Both the position numbers and the translations under genes were made by a program. Shown here one piece after another: positions 28,954 to 37,010 of a DNA stretch of 46,300 nt. Below the pieces are notes generated by a model. It worked only from the letters and a program-made list of their open reading frames with translations, ran no database searches and was not told where the DNA came from. Position 1 is the stretch's first letter. Each line of letters begins with the position of its first letter. Source of the stretch: Georgenia ruanii (GTDB lineage Bacteria > Actinomycetota > Actinomycetes > Actinomycetales > Actinomycetaceae); the NCBI RefSeq assembly GCF_009193175.1, contig NZ_VUKE01000028.1, positions 1 through 46,300 of the forward strand. The letters run 5' to 3'.

Positions 28954-30093
28954 ATGGCCCGCAAGACCCCCAAGACCGTCGCGCCCCACGTGCCCGGCGA
29001 GCCGGTGCCCGAGGACGCCGTCGTCTTCCCGCCAGCCCCGCCCGCCGACCGGTGGGCCGAGGACGTGCTGGGACAGGGGTTCGAGGCGCGCACGCTGCCG
29101 CTGCTCGACGACGACGAGGGCGAGGTGGTGGCGACCCTGGTGCGGCACGTGCCGGCGGACGACCCGGGCGCGCTGCCGGGCACGCCGTCGTCCCCGACGT
29201 TCGCGGTGCTGTACCTGCACGGGTGGAACGACTACTTCAACCAGCGCGAGCTGGCCCGGGAGCTTGCCGCCCTGGGCGCCGCGTTCTACGCCGTCGACCT
29301 GCGCAAGTACGGCCGGTCGCTGCGCCCGCACCAGACCCGCGGATACGTGACGAACCTGTCCACCTACGACGAGGACCTGCACGCGGCGCTGCGGGTGGTG
29401 CGCGCCGAGCACGGGGTGGGCACCGACGTCGTCCTCATGGGCCACTCCACCGGCGGGCTGACCGCGGCGCTGTGGGCGCACCGCCACCCGGGCGCGCTGC
29501 GCGCCGTCGTGCTCAACTCCCCCTGGCTGGAGCTGCAGGGCTCGGCGCTGCTGCGGGCGGTGTCCCAGCCGATCGTCGGGCGACTGGCCAAGCTGCAGCC
29601 CAAGGCGATCATCCCGACGACGGACCTGGGCTTCTACCAGCGCACGCTGCTCGGGTGGACCGAGGCCGACGGGCCCGTGCCCGAGGGGCGGGAGGACGAC
29701 CCGTTCATCACCGGGTGGGCCCCCGAGCCGGCGTGGCGCCTCTCCCCCAGCGCGCCGGTGCGCCCGGGCTGGCTCGCCGCGGTGCTGGCCGGGCACGCCC
29801 AGGTGGCGGCCGGGCTGCAGATCAGCTGCCCGGTGCTGGTCATGACCTCCGGGCGCACCCTGCTCAGCCCGCGCTGGTCGCCGCAGATGCGCGAGGCGGA
29901 CGTGGTGCTCGACGTCGAGCAGACCCGCCGGCGCGCGCTCCAGCTCGGCGACCTCGTCACGGTGGCCCGGTTCGAGGGCGCGATCCACGACGTCACGCTC
30001 TCCGCGCGCCCGGTGCGCGAGCGCATCTACGCCGAGCTGCGCCGCTGGGCGCGGGCGTACGTCCTGCGGCCGGTGGGCGAGCCGGCGCCCTGA
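28954..30093 (+). CDS. Alpha/beta hydrolase (monoacylglycerol lipase-like)
   Basis: The 379-residue protein has an alpha/beta-hydrolase core: oxyanion region LYLHGWNDYFNQ near 88, nucleophile elbow MGHSTGGLTA near 166 with catalytic Ser, and the terminal His in GAIHDVTLS near 345. The overall layout is like serine lysophospholipases/monoacylglycerol lipases (Hydrolase_4). It lacks a signal peptide and is probably cytoplasmic. The substrate is unknown and neighbours give no hint. Confidence 0.85.
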   Translation: MARKTPKTVAPHVPGEPVPEDAVVFPPAPPADRWAEDVLGQGFEARTLPLLDDDEGEVVATLVRHVPADDPGALPGTPSSPTFAVLYLHGWNDYFNQRELARELAALGAAFYAVDLRKYGRSLRPHQTRGYVTNLSTYDEDLHAALRVVRAEHGVGTDVVLMGHSTGGLTAALWAHRHPGALRAVVLNSPWLELQGSALLRAVSQPIVGRLAKLQPKAIIPTTDLGFYQRTLLGWTEADGPVPEGREDDPFITGWAPEPAWRLSPSAPVRPGWLAAVLAGHAQVAAGLQISCPVLVMTSGRTLLSPRWSPQMREADVVLDVEQTRRRALQLGDLVTVARFEGAIHDVTLSARPVRERIYAELRRWARAYVLRPVGEPAP

Positions 30094-30180
30094 TTGCGTC
30101 GGGGCGATCGGGGCCGCGCGGGCCGGGACCAGGCCCGGGCCCGGGCTCGGCTCGGGGCTCGGGCCTGCTGCGGGCGGTGC

Positions 30181-31353
30181 TCAGCCCCTCCGGCGTCCCG
30201 CGCCCGTGACCCGGCCGGCCGAGGAGAGCAGCTCCGCACGGGCGTCGGCCAGGCTCGGGCCGCCTTCCCCGAAGCGCCACACCCGCCAGCCGTCGACGTC
30301 GTCGCGCCCCGAGGCCGCGGTGGCGGCGAGGTCGGGGTCGTCGAAGGCGGCGCCGCTGGCCAGGCGGAGCAGGCCCTCGGTGGTGAGGGTGGCCTCGTGG
30401 CGCACGCCGCGGCGCAGCTGGACCCAGGCCAGCACGGTGTCGGCGCTCAGGGAGGCGGCGATCCGGGCGAGGTCCTCGGCCGCCGCGCCGTCGCGCTCGC
30501 GCGGGAGCGGCTCGTTCGACACCGGCTCGCGGGCGGCGGCGTGCGTGCCGGCGGCGGCCGCCGGCGAGGCCGCCGAGGCGGCGGTAGAGGGCGACCCGGG
30601 CGTCCGCGGGGTGGCCGCGGACGGCGAGACGGGCGCGGCCGGGGTCGCGGCGGAGGCTGCGGAGCCGGCAGAGTCGACCGGGGAGGCCGGCGACGTCGGG
30701 GTGGCCGGCGACGTCGCGGTGGCCGGCGAGGCCGCGAGCTCCCGCGCCGGGCTGGCCGGCCGGCCGGCCAGCACCCGGCCCGTCTCCACGATCTCGTGCG
30801 GACGCAGCTCGGCGACCTCGAGGAACCGACGCCCGCTGCTCATCTGCCGCAGGGCGACCTCGTGCACGGCCACGCCGTTGGTCGTGAGCGAGCCCAGCGC
30901 GGGGCGCACCTCGTCGGCGACCGAGCCGGCGACGAGGATGAGCCGGGGGCCGGGCGCCGGGCGGGGCGGCATGGACTCGCGGAAGACGTTCCAGTCGCGA
31001 CGGAAGGCACCGACGCCGCGCGGGTAGAGCTCGCCGAGCTGGGTCCAGCCGAGCGAGGAGTTCCGGGCACTGAGCGACAGGGCGGAGACCAGCGCCGCGG
31101 AGTCCAGGCGCTCGACCACCTCGACGGTGACGACCTGCCCGGAGGCGTCCATGGCGGTCAGCCGCGGGGCTGGCGGCGCGGCGCCGGCGCGCGGCGCCTC
31201 CCCGTGCCAGGAGACGGGGAAGAGGGGACGCTGGACCACCTCGAGCACCTGGTCGCGGATGGCCTGGAGAAGATCGGGCTCGAGGTCCTCACCGACCGGA
31301 CGTCCGAACTGCGCGGGGACGAGGCGTCCCTCGTCGAACTCGAAGAACGGCAT
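30181..31353 (-). CDS. RAMA-domain protein (putative modified-DNA reader) with nuclease-like N-terminus
   Basis: The 390 residues fall into three parts. Residues 1-195 look like a divergent restriction-endonuclease-like alpha/beta fold (VVTVEVVERLDSAALVSAL and PRLILVAGSVADEV), but where an E-x-K catalytic pair would be expected there is E78-V-V80. Residues 198-280 are a Pro/Ala/Ser/Thr linker. Residues 300-376 (WVQLRRGVRHEATLTTEG, then AAFDDPDLAATAASG and GWRVWRFGEGGPSLADAR) resemble the RAMA domain thought to read modified bases. Both assignments are by eye. ATG 31353 is preferred because MPFFEFDEGRLVPAQFG looks like a conserved start; an ATG 16 codons upstream is possible. Confidence 0.6.
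   Translation of the reverse strand: MPFFEFDEGRLVPAQFGRPVGEDLEPDLLQAIRDQVLEVVQRPLFPVSWHGEAPRAGAAPPAPRLTAMDASGQVVTVEVVERLDSAALVSALSLSARNSSLGWTQLGELYPRGVGAFRRDWNVFRESMPPRPAPGPRLILVAGSVADEVRPALGSLTTNGVAVHEVALRQMSSGRRFLEVAELRPHEIVETGRVLAGRPASPARELAASPATATSPATPTSPASPVDSAGSAASAATPAAPVSPSAATPRTPGSPSTAASAASPAAAAGTHAAAREPVSNEPLPRERDGAAAEDLARIAASLSADTVLAWVQLRRGVRHEATLTTEGLLRLASGAAFDDPDLAATAASGRDDVDGWRVWRFGEGGPSLADARAELLSSAGRVTGAGRRRG
30514..30762. repeat. Low-complexity linker with 18-bp tandem repeats
   Basis: Codons 198-280 of the RAMA-domain gene. Bases 30685-30738 hold three head-to-tail copies of an 18-bp unit starting GGCCGGCGA. Confidence 0.7.
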
Positions 31354-31463
31354 GCGTCGTAGACCTGACCTCGCAAGGAAGTGGATGGAAGCTGTCCCCA
31401 TCCTCTCACGCCCGGGCGGAGCCGGGGGGCCGCGGTGCTGCGGCGACCGGCGCCCTCAGGCGC

Positions 31464-34430
31464 CTACCGCTCCCCCGCCAGCAGCTGGGCGAGGTGGACG
31501 CCGTGGCGGCCGGCGAGCTGCTCGGCCTGGGTGCGGCAGGAGAAGCCGTCGGCGAGGTAGACGGTCTCGGGGGCGGCCTCGCGCAGCGCGGGCAGCAGGG
31601 CGTTCTCGGCGACGGCGACGGAGGTGTCGTAGTGGCCGGCCTCCATGCCGAAGTTCCCCGCCAGGCCGCAGCAGCCGGCCAGCGTGGTCACCCGCGCGCC
31701 GGCCCGGGCCAGCAGCGCGGCGTCGGCGTCCCAGCCCATGACGGAGTGGTGGTGGCAGTGCGGCTGGGCGACCACCTCGACACCCTCGAGGGATGGCGGC
31801 TGCCAGTCCGGCCCGGGCCCGACCGGGGCCGGGGCGGTGAGCAGCTCGGCGAGGGTGTAGGTCTGCCCGGCCAGCATGGGCGCGCGCGGGTCCTCGGGGA
31901 GCAGGTCGAGCAGGTCCGAGCGCAGCACGGCGGTGCAGCTCGGCTCGACCCCGATCACCGGGATGCCGTTGGCCGCGTACGGGGCCAGGACGGCGAGTAG
32001 GTCGCGCAGGCGTCTGCGGGCGCCGTCGAGCTGGCCGGTGGAGATCCAGGTCAGGCCGCAGCAGGCGGGGTCCTCAGGGACGATCACGGTGTAGCCGGCG
32101 CTCTCGAGGACACCGACGGCGGCCCGCGCCCCGGCGGTGTCGAGCGTCTCGGAGAAGGTGTCCGCCCACAGCACCACGAAGCGCGGCGCGTCGGGGTCGC
32201 GCGAGGTGCGGCCCGCGGCAGGGGCCGGTGCGACGGCCGCGGCATCCGCCGGCGCGGCGGGCGCCGGCTGGGCCGCCGCGTCGGCGTGAGCCGAGGGCGT
32301 CCCGCCGGGCCGGGCTGCGCCGTCGTCCCGGTCCTTCCACCAGGTGGAGAAGCGCTCCTCGGCGAAGGTGACGACGTGGCGGCGGGTGTCCATGCCGCCG
32401 GCCCAGAGCACGGCCTGCTCCAGCGGCCGGGCTTTGAGGACGGTGTTGGCGAGCTTGGCCAGGGGTGGGACGGCGGTGAGCATCCGGGTCCAGCGCGGCA
32501 GCTGGCCGAGGAGGTAGTGGTTGCGCGGGCGGAGCTTGCCCTGGTAGCCGCGGTAGAGGACCTCGGACTTGTACTTGGCCATGTCCACCCCGGCGGGGCA
32601 GTCGGCCGAGCAGGCCTTGCACGACAGGCACAGGTCGAGGGAGTCGATGACGGCCGGGGAGTTCCAGTCCCGCACGAGGGAGCCGTTGGTCAGCTCCTGC
32701 AGCACCCGGGCGCGGCCGCGGGTGACGTCCTTCTCGTCCTTGGTGGCCCGGTAGCTCGGGCACATGAAGCCGCCCGAGCTCGAGGTGTCGGCGCGGCACT
32801 TGCCCACCCCGGTGCACCGGTGCACCGCGGTGGCGAAGTCCCCGCCGTCCTCGGTGAAGGCGAAGCCGCCGCGGGCGGGGGTGCGCCGGGCGTGGGGCCG
32901 GCGCAGGTCGGCGTCGAGCGGGGCGGGGTCGACGACGACGCCGGGGTTGAGGTGGTTCTCGGGGTCGAAGAGGGCCTTGACCTTCCCGAACAGGTCGAGG
33001 ACCTCCGGGGCGTACATCCGGGCCAGCAGCTCCGAGCGGGCCCGGCCGTCGCCGTGCTCGCCGGAGAGGGACCCGCCGTAGGCGGCCACCAGGTCGGCGG
33101 AGGCCTCGAGGAAGTCCCGCGAGGGGCCGATGCCGGCGCGGGTCTCCAGCGGCAGGTCCAGGCGCACGTGCACGCAGCCGTCGCCGAAGTGCCCGTAGAG
33201 CAGCCCGTCGACGTTGCGCTCGCGCATGAGGGCGGTGAAGTCGCGCAGGTAGTCGCCGAGCTTCTCGGGCGGGACGGCGGCGTCCTCCCAGCCCGGCCAC
33301 GCCGGCGCGTTCGCCGGGGTGCGCCCGCCCAGGCCGGCGCCGTCGGCGCGGATGCGCCACAGCGCGGCGGCCTGCGCGCCGGCCGGGACGACCCGGACGG
33401 CGTCGGTGCCGGCGTCGGCGGCCAGGGCCCGGGCGCGGGCGAGCACGTCGGCGTCGGTCTCGCCCTCGGCGGCGCCGACCTCGACCAGCAGCCAGCCGCC
33501 GCCGGCGGGCAGCTCGGGCACCGCGGCGGGGCCGTGGTGGCGGCGCACCACGTCGACGAGCTGGGCGTCCAGGCCCTCGACGGCCAGCGGGTTGTGGGCC
33601 AGCAGCGCGGGGACGGCGTCGGCGGCGGTGGGCATGTCGGGGTAGCCCAGGGCCACCACCACCGGCGCCGTCGGCACCGGGACGAGGTTGACGGTGGCCT
33701 GCAGGATGGTCACGAGGGTGCCCTCGGTGCCCACGAGCATCTTGGCCAGGTCGGTGCCGTGCTCGGGCAGCAGGTGCTCGAGGGAGTAGCCGGAGACCTG
33801 CCGGCCGAAGCGGCCCAGCGCGGTGCGGATGGTGGCGAGGTGGGCGCGGACCAGGGCGTCCAGGCCGGGGACGGGCTCGAGGCTGCCGGCGCCGGCGGTG
33901 AAGCGGCGGCCGGTTCCGTCCACCACGTCGAGGGCGGTGACGTTGTCGGCGGTGCGCCCGTAGGCCACCGCGTGCGGGCCGCAGGCGTTGTTGCCGATCA
34001 TCCCGCCGAGAGTGGCGCGGTTCTGGGTGGAGGGGTCGGGGCCGAAGCGCAGCCCGTGCGGGGCGGCCACCGCCTGCAGGCTCGACAGCACCACGCCCGG
34101 CTGGACGACGGCGGTGCGCGCCTCGGGGTCGAGCGCGACGATCTGGTTCATGTGCCGGGAGAAGTCCAGCACCACGCCGGTGCCGACGGCGTTGCCCGCC
34201 ACCGAGGTGCCGGCGCCGCGGGCGGTGACCGGGACCTCGAGGCGGCGGGCGACGTCGAGCGCGGCCAGGGCGTCGTCGCCGTCGCGGGGGGCGACGACCA
34301 CCCGGGGCGGCACCCGGTAGTTCGACGCGTCGGTGGAGTACTCGGCCCGGCGCCGGTCGGAGTCGTCCACCTCGCCGTCGACGGCGGCCCGAAGGGCCGC
34401 GGTGACGTCAGTCGTTGTCAGCGCAGTCAC
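31464..34430 (-). CDS. FAD- and 4Fe-4S-binding dehydrogenase, YdiJ-type (candidate D-2-hydroxyglutarate dehydrogenase)
   Basis: The 988-residue protein has an FAD_binding_4 domain (about 30-180, ARGAGTSVAGNAVGTG and LGGMIGNNACGP), an FAD-oxidase C-terminal domain (about 250-510, YGHFGDGCVHVR), a dicluster 4Fe-4S domain (about 545-640, CTGVGKCR and CLSCKACSADCPAGVDMAK) and CCG cysteine-rich domains (CCGLTW and CCGLAGNFG). This order and length match E. coli YdiJ, a D-2-hydroxyglutarate dehydrogenase; D-lactate dehydrogenases share parts of it. The DUF1338 gene nearby, whose family product is D-2-hydroxyglutarate, favours that substrate. GTG 34430 is chosen because MTALTTTDVTAAL starts the homologous region; GGGAG is upstream. 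Confidence 0.85.
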   Translation of the reverse strand: MTALTTTDVTAALRAAVDGEVDDSDRRRAEYSTDASNYRVPPRVVVAPRDGDDALAALDVARRLEVPVTARGAGTSVAGNAVGTGVVLDFSRHMNQIVALDPEARTAVVQPGVVLSSLQAVAAPHGLRFGPDPSTQNRATLGGMIGNNACGPHAVAYGRTADNVTALDVVDGTGRRFTAGAGSLEPVPGLDALVRAHLATIRTALGRFGRQVSGYSLEHLLPEHGTDLAKMLVGTEGTLVTILQATVNLVPVPTAPVVVALGYPDMPTAADAVPALLAHNPLAVEGLDAQLVDVVRRHHGPAAVPELPAGGGWLLVEVGAAEGETDADVLARARALAADAGTDAVRVVPAGAQAAALWRIRADGAGLGGRTPANAPAWPGWEDAAVPPEKLGDYLRDFTALMRERNVDGLLYGHFGDGCVHVRLDLPLETRAGIGPSRDFLEASADLVAAYGGSLSGEHGDGRARSELLARMYAPEVLDLFGKVKALFDPENHLNPGVVVDPAPLDADLRRPHARRTPARGGFAFTEDGGDFATAVHRCTGVGKCRADTSSSGGFMCPSYRATKDEKDVTRGRARVLQELTNGSLVRDWNSPAVIDSLDLCLSCKACSADCPAGVDMAKYKSEVLYRGYQGKLRPRNHYLLGQLPRWTRMLTAVPPLAKLANTVLKARPLEQAVLWAGGMDTRRHVVTFAEERFSTWWKDRDDGAARPGGTPSAHADAAAQPAPAAPADAAAVAPAPAAGRTSRDPDAPRFVVLWADTFSETLDTAGARAAVGVLESAGYTVIVPEDPACCGLTWISTGQLDGARRRLRDLLAVLAPYAANGIPVIGVEPSCTAVLRSDLLDLLPEDPRAPMLAGQTYTLAELLTAPAPVGPGPDWQPPSLEGVEVVAQPHCHHHSVMGWDADAALLARAGARVTTLAGCCGLAGNFGMEAGHYDTSVAVAENALLPALREAAPETVYLADGFSCRTQAEQLAGRHGVHLAQLLAGER

Positions 34431-34453
34431 GCCTGCAGTCTCCCAGCACGGAT

Positions 34454-34468
34454 GTTGATGCACACAAC
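34454..34468. promoter_or_regulatory. Operator-like GTTG-N7-CAAC upstream of the YdiJ-type gene
   Basis: GTTGATGCACACAAC lies 24-38 bases ahead of the start codon. The 4-bp arms are symmetric; the site resembles GntR/FadR-type operators in general form only. Confidence 0.3.
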
Positions 34469-34535
34469 TGCTCGCCGGGGGCAGGCGCCACCGACGCGAC
34501 CATGAGGGAGCCCCGCCGACGCGCACCGCGAGGAG

Positions 34536-35729
34536 TCATGCGCGGGCGCTGAGGTCCGGGCCGCGGCGCAGGATGTAGGTGTGCAGCCGCGAGAGGGCCT
34601 CGGCGATCTCTGCGTCCGCACCCGCGAAGGCCAGCCGCAGGTGCCCCTCCCCACCCTGGCCGAACGCGGAGCCCGGGGTGACCGCGACGCCACCGTGCTC
34701 CAGCAGGTCGAGCGCCAGGGAGGCCGAGCTGGCGGAATAGGCAGAGAAGTCCGGCAGTGCCTAGAAGGCTCCGGCCGGTTGCTCGCACGTCACGCCGGGG
34801 ATGTCGCGGAGCGTCGCCACGACCAGGTCGCGGCGCCGCTGGTAGGCGTCGACCATCTCGCGGAGCTCGTCCTGCGGCCCGGTCAGCGCTGCGATGCCCG
34901 CGCGCTGGATCGGGACCGGCAGGTTCGCGAGGGTGCCCTCCTGGATCTCGGCCATCACTGCCACCACAGGTGGGGCGGCGATAGCCCATCCCAGCCGCCA
35001 ACCCGTCATCGCGTGGCTCTTCGACAGCGAGCTGACCACGATGACGTGGTCGAGGTCGCCGGCGAGAGTGGCCGCGGAGACGTGCCTGCGGCCGTCGAAG
35101 AGGATCTGTTCGTAGACCTCGTCCGAGATCACGGTGAAGCCGTGAAGGCGGGCGAGGTCGACCATCGCGAGGACGTCGTCGTCATCCATGACCGTGCCGA
35201 GCGGGTTCGAGGGCGAGTTGAGGACGATCGCGCTCGTCCGGTCGGTGATGCGTTCAGCCACGTCCGCGGCGCGCAGACGAAAGCCCTCTTCCTTTCGCAC
35301 GGGGACCGGTACTGCCCGCGCTCCGACGGCGTGGACCTGCCCCAGGTAGTTGGGGAAGCACGGGTCCGGCACGAGGACCTCGCTGCCGGGCTCGACCATG
35401 AGCAGCAAGGACAGCTGCAAGGCCTGCATCGCGCCACCGGTGATCATCACGTTCCGGTGCTCGACCGGCAGCCCCCACCGTGCCGAGTAGGTCTCGGCGA
35501 CGGCGTTCCTCAGCCCCGCGATGCCGGCGCTCGCGTCGTACCGGGTCTCCCCCGCCTGGACGGATTCGATCGCGGCCCGACGAACGTATGCGGGCGTGTG
35601 GAAGCTCGGTTCGCCGATCGCGAGCGACACCACATCGGGACGAACAGCCGTGAGGTCGAACATCGCACGGATCTGCGAGCGCGGGTAGCTCAGCGCCATG
35701 GACGACATGCGCGCGGTCGACTCGAGCAA
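34536..35729 (-). pseudogene. PLP aminotransferase class I/II, interrupted by an in-frame TAG
   Basis: Codons 1-322 encode a fold-type I aminotransferase with SLAIGEPSFHTPAYV, SPSNPLGTVM, ISDEVYEQILFDG and the PLP lysine in SLSKSHAMTGWRLGW. TAG at 34763-34761 stops it in PAGAF-stop-ALPDFSAYS; the frame then continues for 74 normal codons to TGA at 34536, ending in GGEGHLRLAFAGADAEIAEAL. Relatives have an aromatic residue at that place, so one base change explains the lesion. Truncation removes the small C-terminal domain with the substrate-carboxylate arginine (HLRLAF). TTG 35729 is the likely start because GGAGG lies six bases upstream; ATG 35708 is the alternative. In context it could be the 2-aminoadipate aminotransferase. 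Confidence 0.85.
34761..34763 (-). other. In-frame amber codon in the aminotransferase gene
   Basis: TAG replaces the codon for the aromatic residue expected after PAGAF. Sequence on both sides is in the same frame and conserved. Confidence 0.85.
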
Positions 35730-35932
35730 CGTGTTCCTCCTGTCGTCCTCGGCCGGGACGGGCCGTGTCCGGCCGCCACCGAGAGCTGGTCGAGCACCCG
35801 CACGCCGTGGATGGCCTCGCCGAGGTTCTCTGGCCGGGCGGCGGGCTTGTCGTCCGGACGTCGCGGTTCGTCGACGGGCACATGGTCGTAGGACTCCACG
35901 TCTGCCTCGGCCGGTCGGCAGGTCTCGGTCAC
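35690..35932 (-). CDS. Small ORF between the cyclodeaminase-like and aminotransferase genes
   Basis: GTG 35932 overlaps the upstream stop by GTGA and the frame runs 80 codons to 35690, overlapping the aminotransferase start. The first about 58 codons have strong G/C third positions, as in real genes; the last 20 are Arg/Cys-rich and probably not meaningful. The protein starts MTETCRPAEADVESYDHVPV and I do not recognise it. It may be a real small protein, a decayed gene remnant, or chance. Confidence 0.35.
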   Translation of the reverse strand: MTETCRPAEADVESYDHVPVDEPRRPDDKPAARPENLGEAIHGVRVLDQLSVAAGHGPSRPRTTGGTRCSSRPRACRPWR

Positions 35933-36903
35933 CGATGCCCTCCACGGTGGATCTGGTTGGCGACGACGAGGTCCTCCCACGGCATCCCCGTGCTCTTGAA
36001 GAGCCGGGGACGTCGCGGTAGCTCCGCGGGTGCGGTCACGAGCTCGCGCAAGGTCATCAGGGCTTCCTCGCTCATGGCCCCCTCGGCGATGGCCAGGACC
36101 ACGTCACCGGCCTCGCGCAGGGCACTGCTTCGGGACTCGACGACGACGGTCGAGCGTGTGACCAGTCGGGAGTCGACCTCCCGGGCGTCGGGCGTGTGGG
36201 CGCCCATGGCCACGACCACGGCGTCGTCCCGGACGGCCGCGCCGTCGAAGAGCGGTTCGCGCGCGTTCGTGCAGCAGCAGATGAGGTCGGCCTCGGCGAC
36301 GGGGTCGCCCTCACCGGCGAGCTTCGTGTCGAGCGGCAGCTCGCGGACCTCGCCCTCCCGGACGAACCACTCCAGGGCCTCGGGATCTCGGCCGACCACG
36401 GTGACCCGGGCAAGTTGCCGCACAGCTGCCATCGCTCCGAGGTGTGCCCGCGCCTGCGGCCCGGTGCCGAAGATGGTGAGACTCGCCGGTGCCGCGCCCT
36501 CGGGGGTGAGATGTCGGACGGCCAGCGCGGAGACCGCAGACGTGCGCAGGTTCGTCAGCGCGATGCCGTCCAGGAGCGCGACCGGGGACTGGTCCGCCCC
36601 CTCGAACAGCACGTAGACCCCCTGGATCACCGGGAGGCCCCGAGCGGGGTTGTCGTGGGTCAGTGTCAGCAGCTTGACCCCGGAGGCCTCGGCCATGGCC
36701 GAGGGCATGACGAGCAGGTCGCCGGTCTCGGTCCGCACGCGGGAACGCGGCGCGTCCGACTCAGGATCCAGGCCCAGCCGGAGAGCGGCGCCGAGCGCGT
36801 CTACCGCGTCCACCACAGAGGCGCTCGCGGCCATGTCGGCCGACGAGTACATGCGAACGCTTGTCGCGCCGTCTCTTGCGGCAGCTGCAGGTCTCATTGA
36901 CAT
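35929..36903 (-). CDS. Ornithine cyclodeaminase/mu-crystallin family enzyme
   Basis: The 324-residue NAD(P)-binding protein shows the family core: substrate-side GVKLLTLTHDNPARGLPVIQG (with the conserved Lys), LRTSAVSALAVRHL, and the Rossmann loop IFGTGPQARAHLGAM near 135, ending FKSTGMPWEDLVVA. Family members cyclise ornithine to proline or lysine to pipecolate, or reduce cyclic ketimines such as piperideine-2-carboxylate. With ALDH7 and DUF1338 genes nearby, a lysine- or piperideine-type substrate is more likely than ornithine. Start is uncertain: ATG 36903 is chosen, with ATG 36921 and 36897 also possible. Bases upstream carry the putative operator. Confidence 0.82.
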   Translation of the reverse strand: MSMRPAAAARDGATSVRMYSSADMAASASVVDAVDALGAALRLGLDPESDAPRSRVRTETGDLLVMPSAMAEASGVKLLTLTHDNPARGLPVIQGVYVLFEGADQSPVALLDGIALTNLRTSAVSALAVRHLTPEGAAPASLTIFGTGPQARAHLGAMAAVRQLARVTVVGRDPEALEWFVREGEVRELPLDTKLAGEGDPVAEADLICCCTNAREPLFDGAAVRDDAVVVAMGAHTPDAREVDSRLVTRSTVVVESRSSALREAGDVVLAIAEGAMSEEALMTLRELVTAPAELPRRPRLFKSTGMPWEDLVVANQIHRGGHR

Positions 36904-36913
36904 TCCATTTCTC

Positions 36914-36943
36914 GACAACATTGTCAGACGGAATCATTCAAGG
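36914..36943. promoter_or_regulatory. Putative operator upstream of the cyclodeaminase-like gene
   Basis: GACAA-CA-TTGTC (36914-36925) is a near-perfect palindrome and is followed by GACGGAATCATTCAAGG (36927-36943). The second part recurs in the LysR divergent promoter with the same orientation. The DNA is clearly less GC-rich than its surroundings. Confidence 0.55.
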
Positions 36944-37010
36944 AATGGGACATTTCTGTCAGCGAATTATGGATGGCGGCAGACGGGCGGGCACCGGTGA
37001 CCGTTCCCTC

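Noticed and set aside
34761-34763. Selenocysteine or pyrrolysine insertion at the stop in the aminotransferase
   Set aside because: The codon is TAG, not TGA, so selenocysteine is excluded; no pyl genes are in the window and the family has an ordinary aromatic residue there. Mutation or sequencing error is simpler.
35690-35800. Start of a CaiB-type CoA-transferase, suggested by HGVRVLDQLSVAAG in the small ORF
   Set aside because: The likeness is limited to a few residues and nothing of the family follows.
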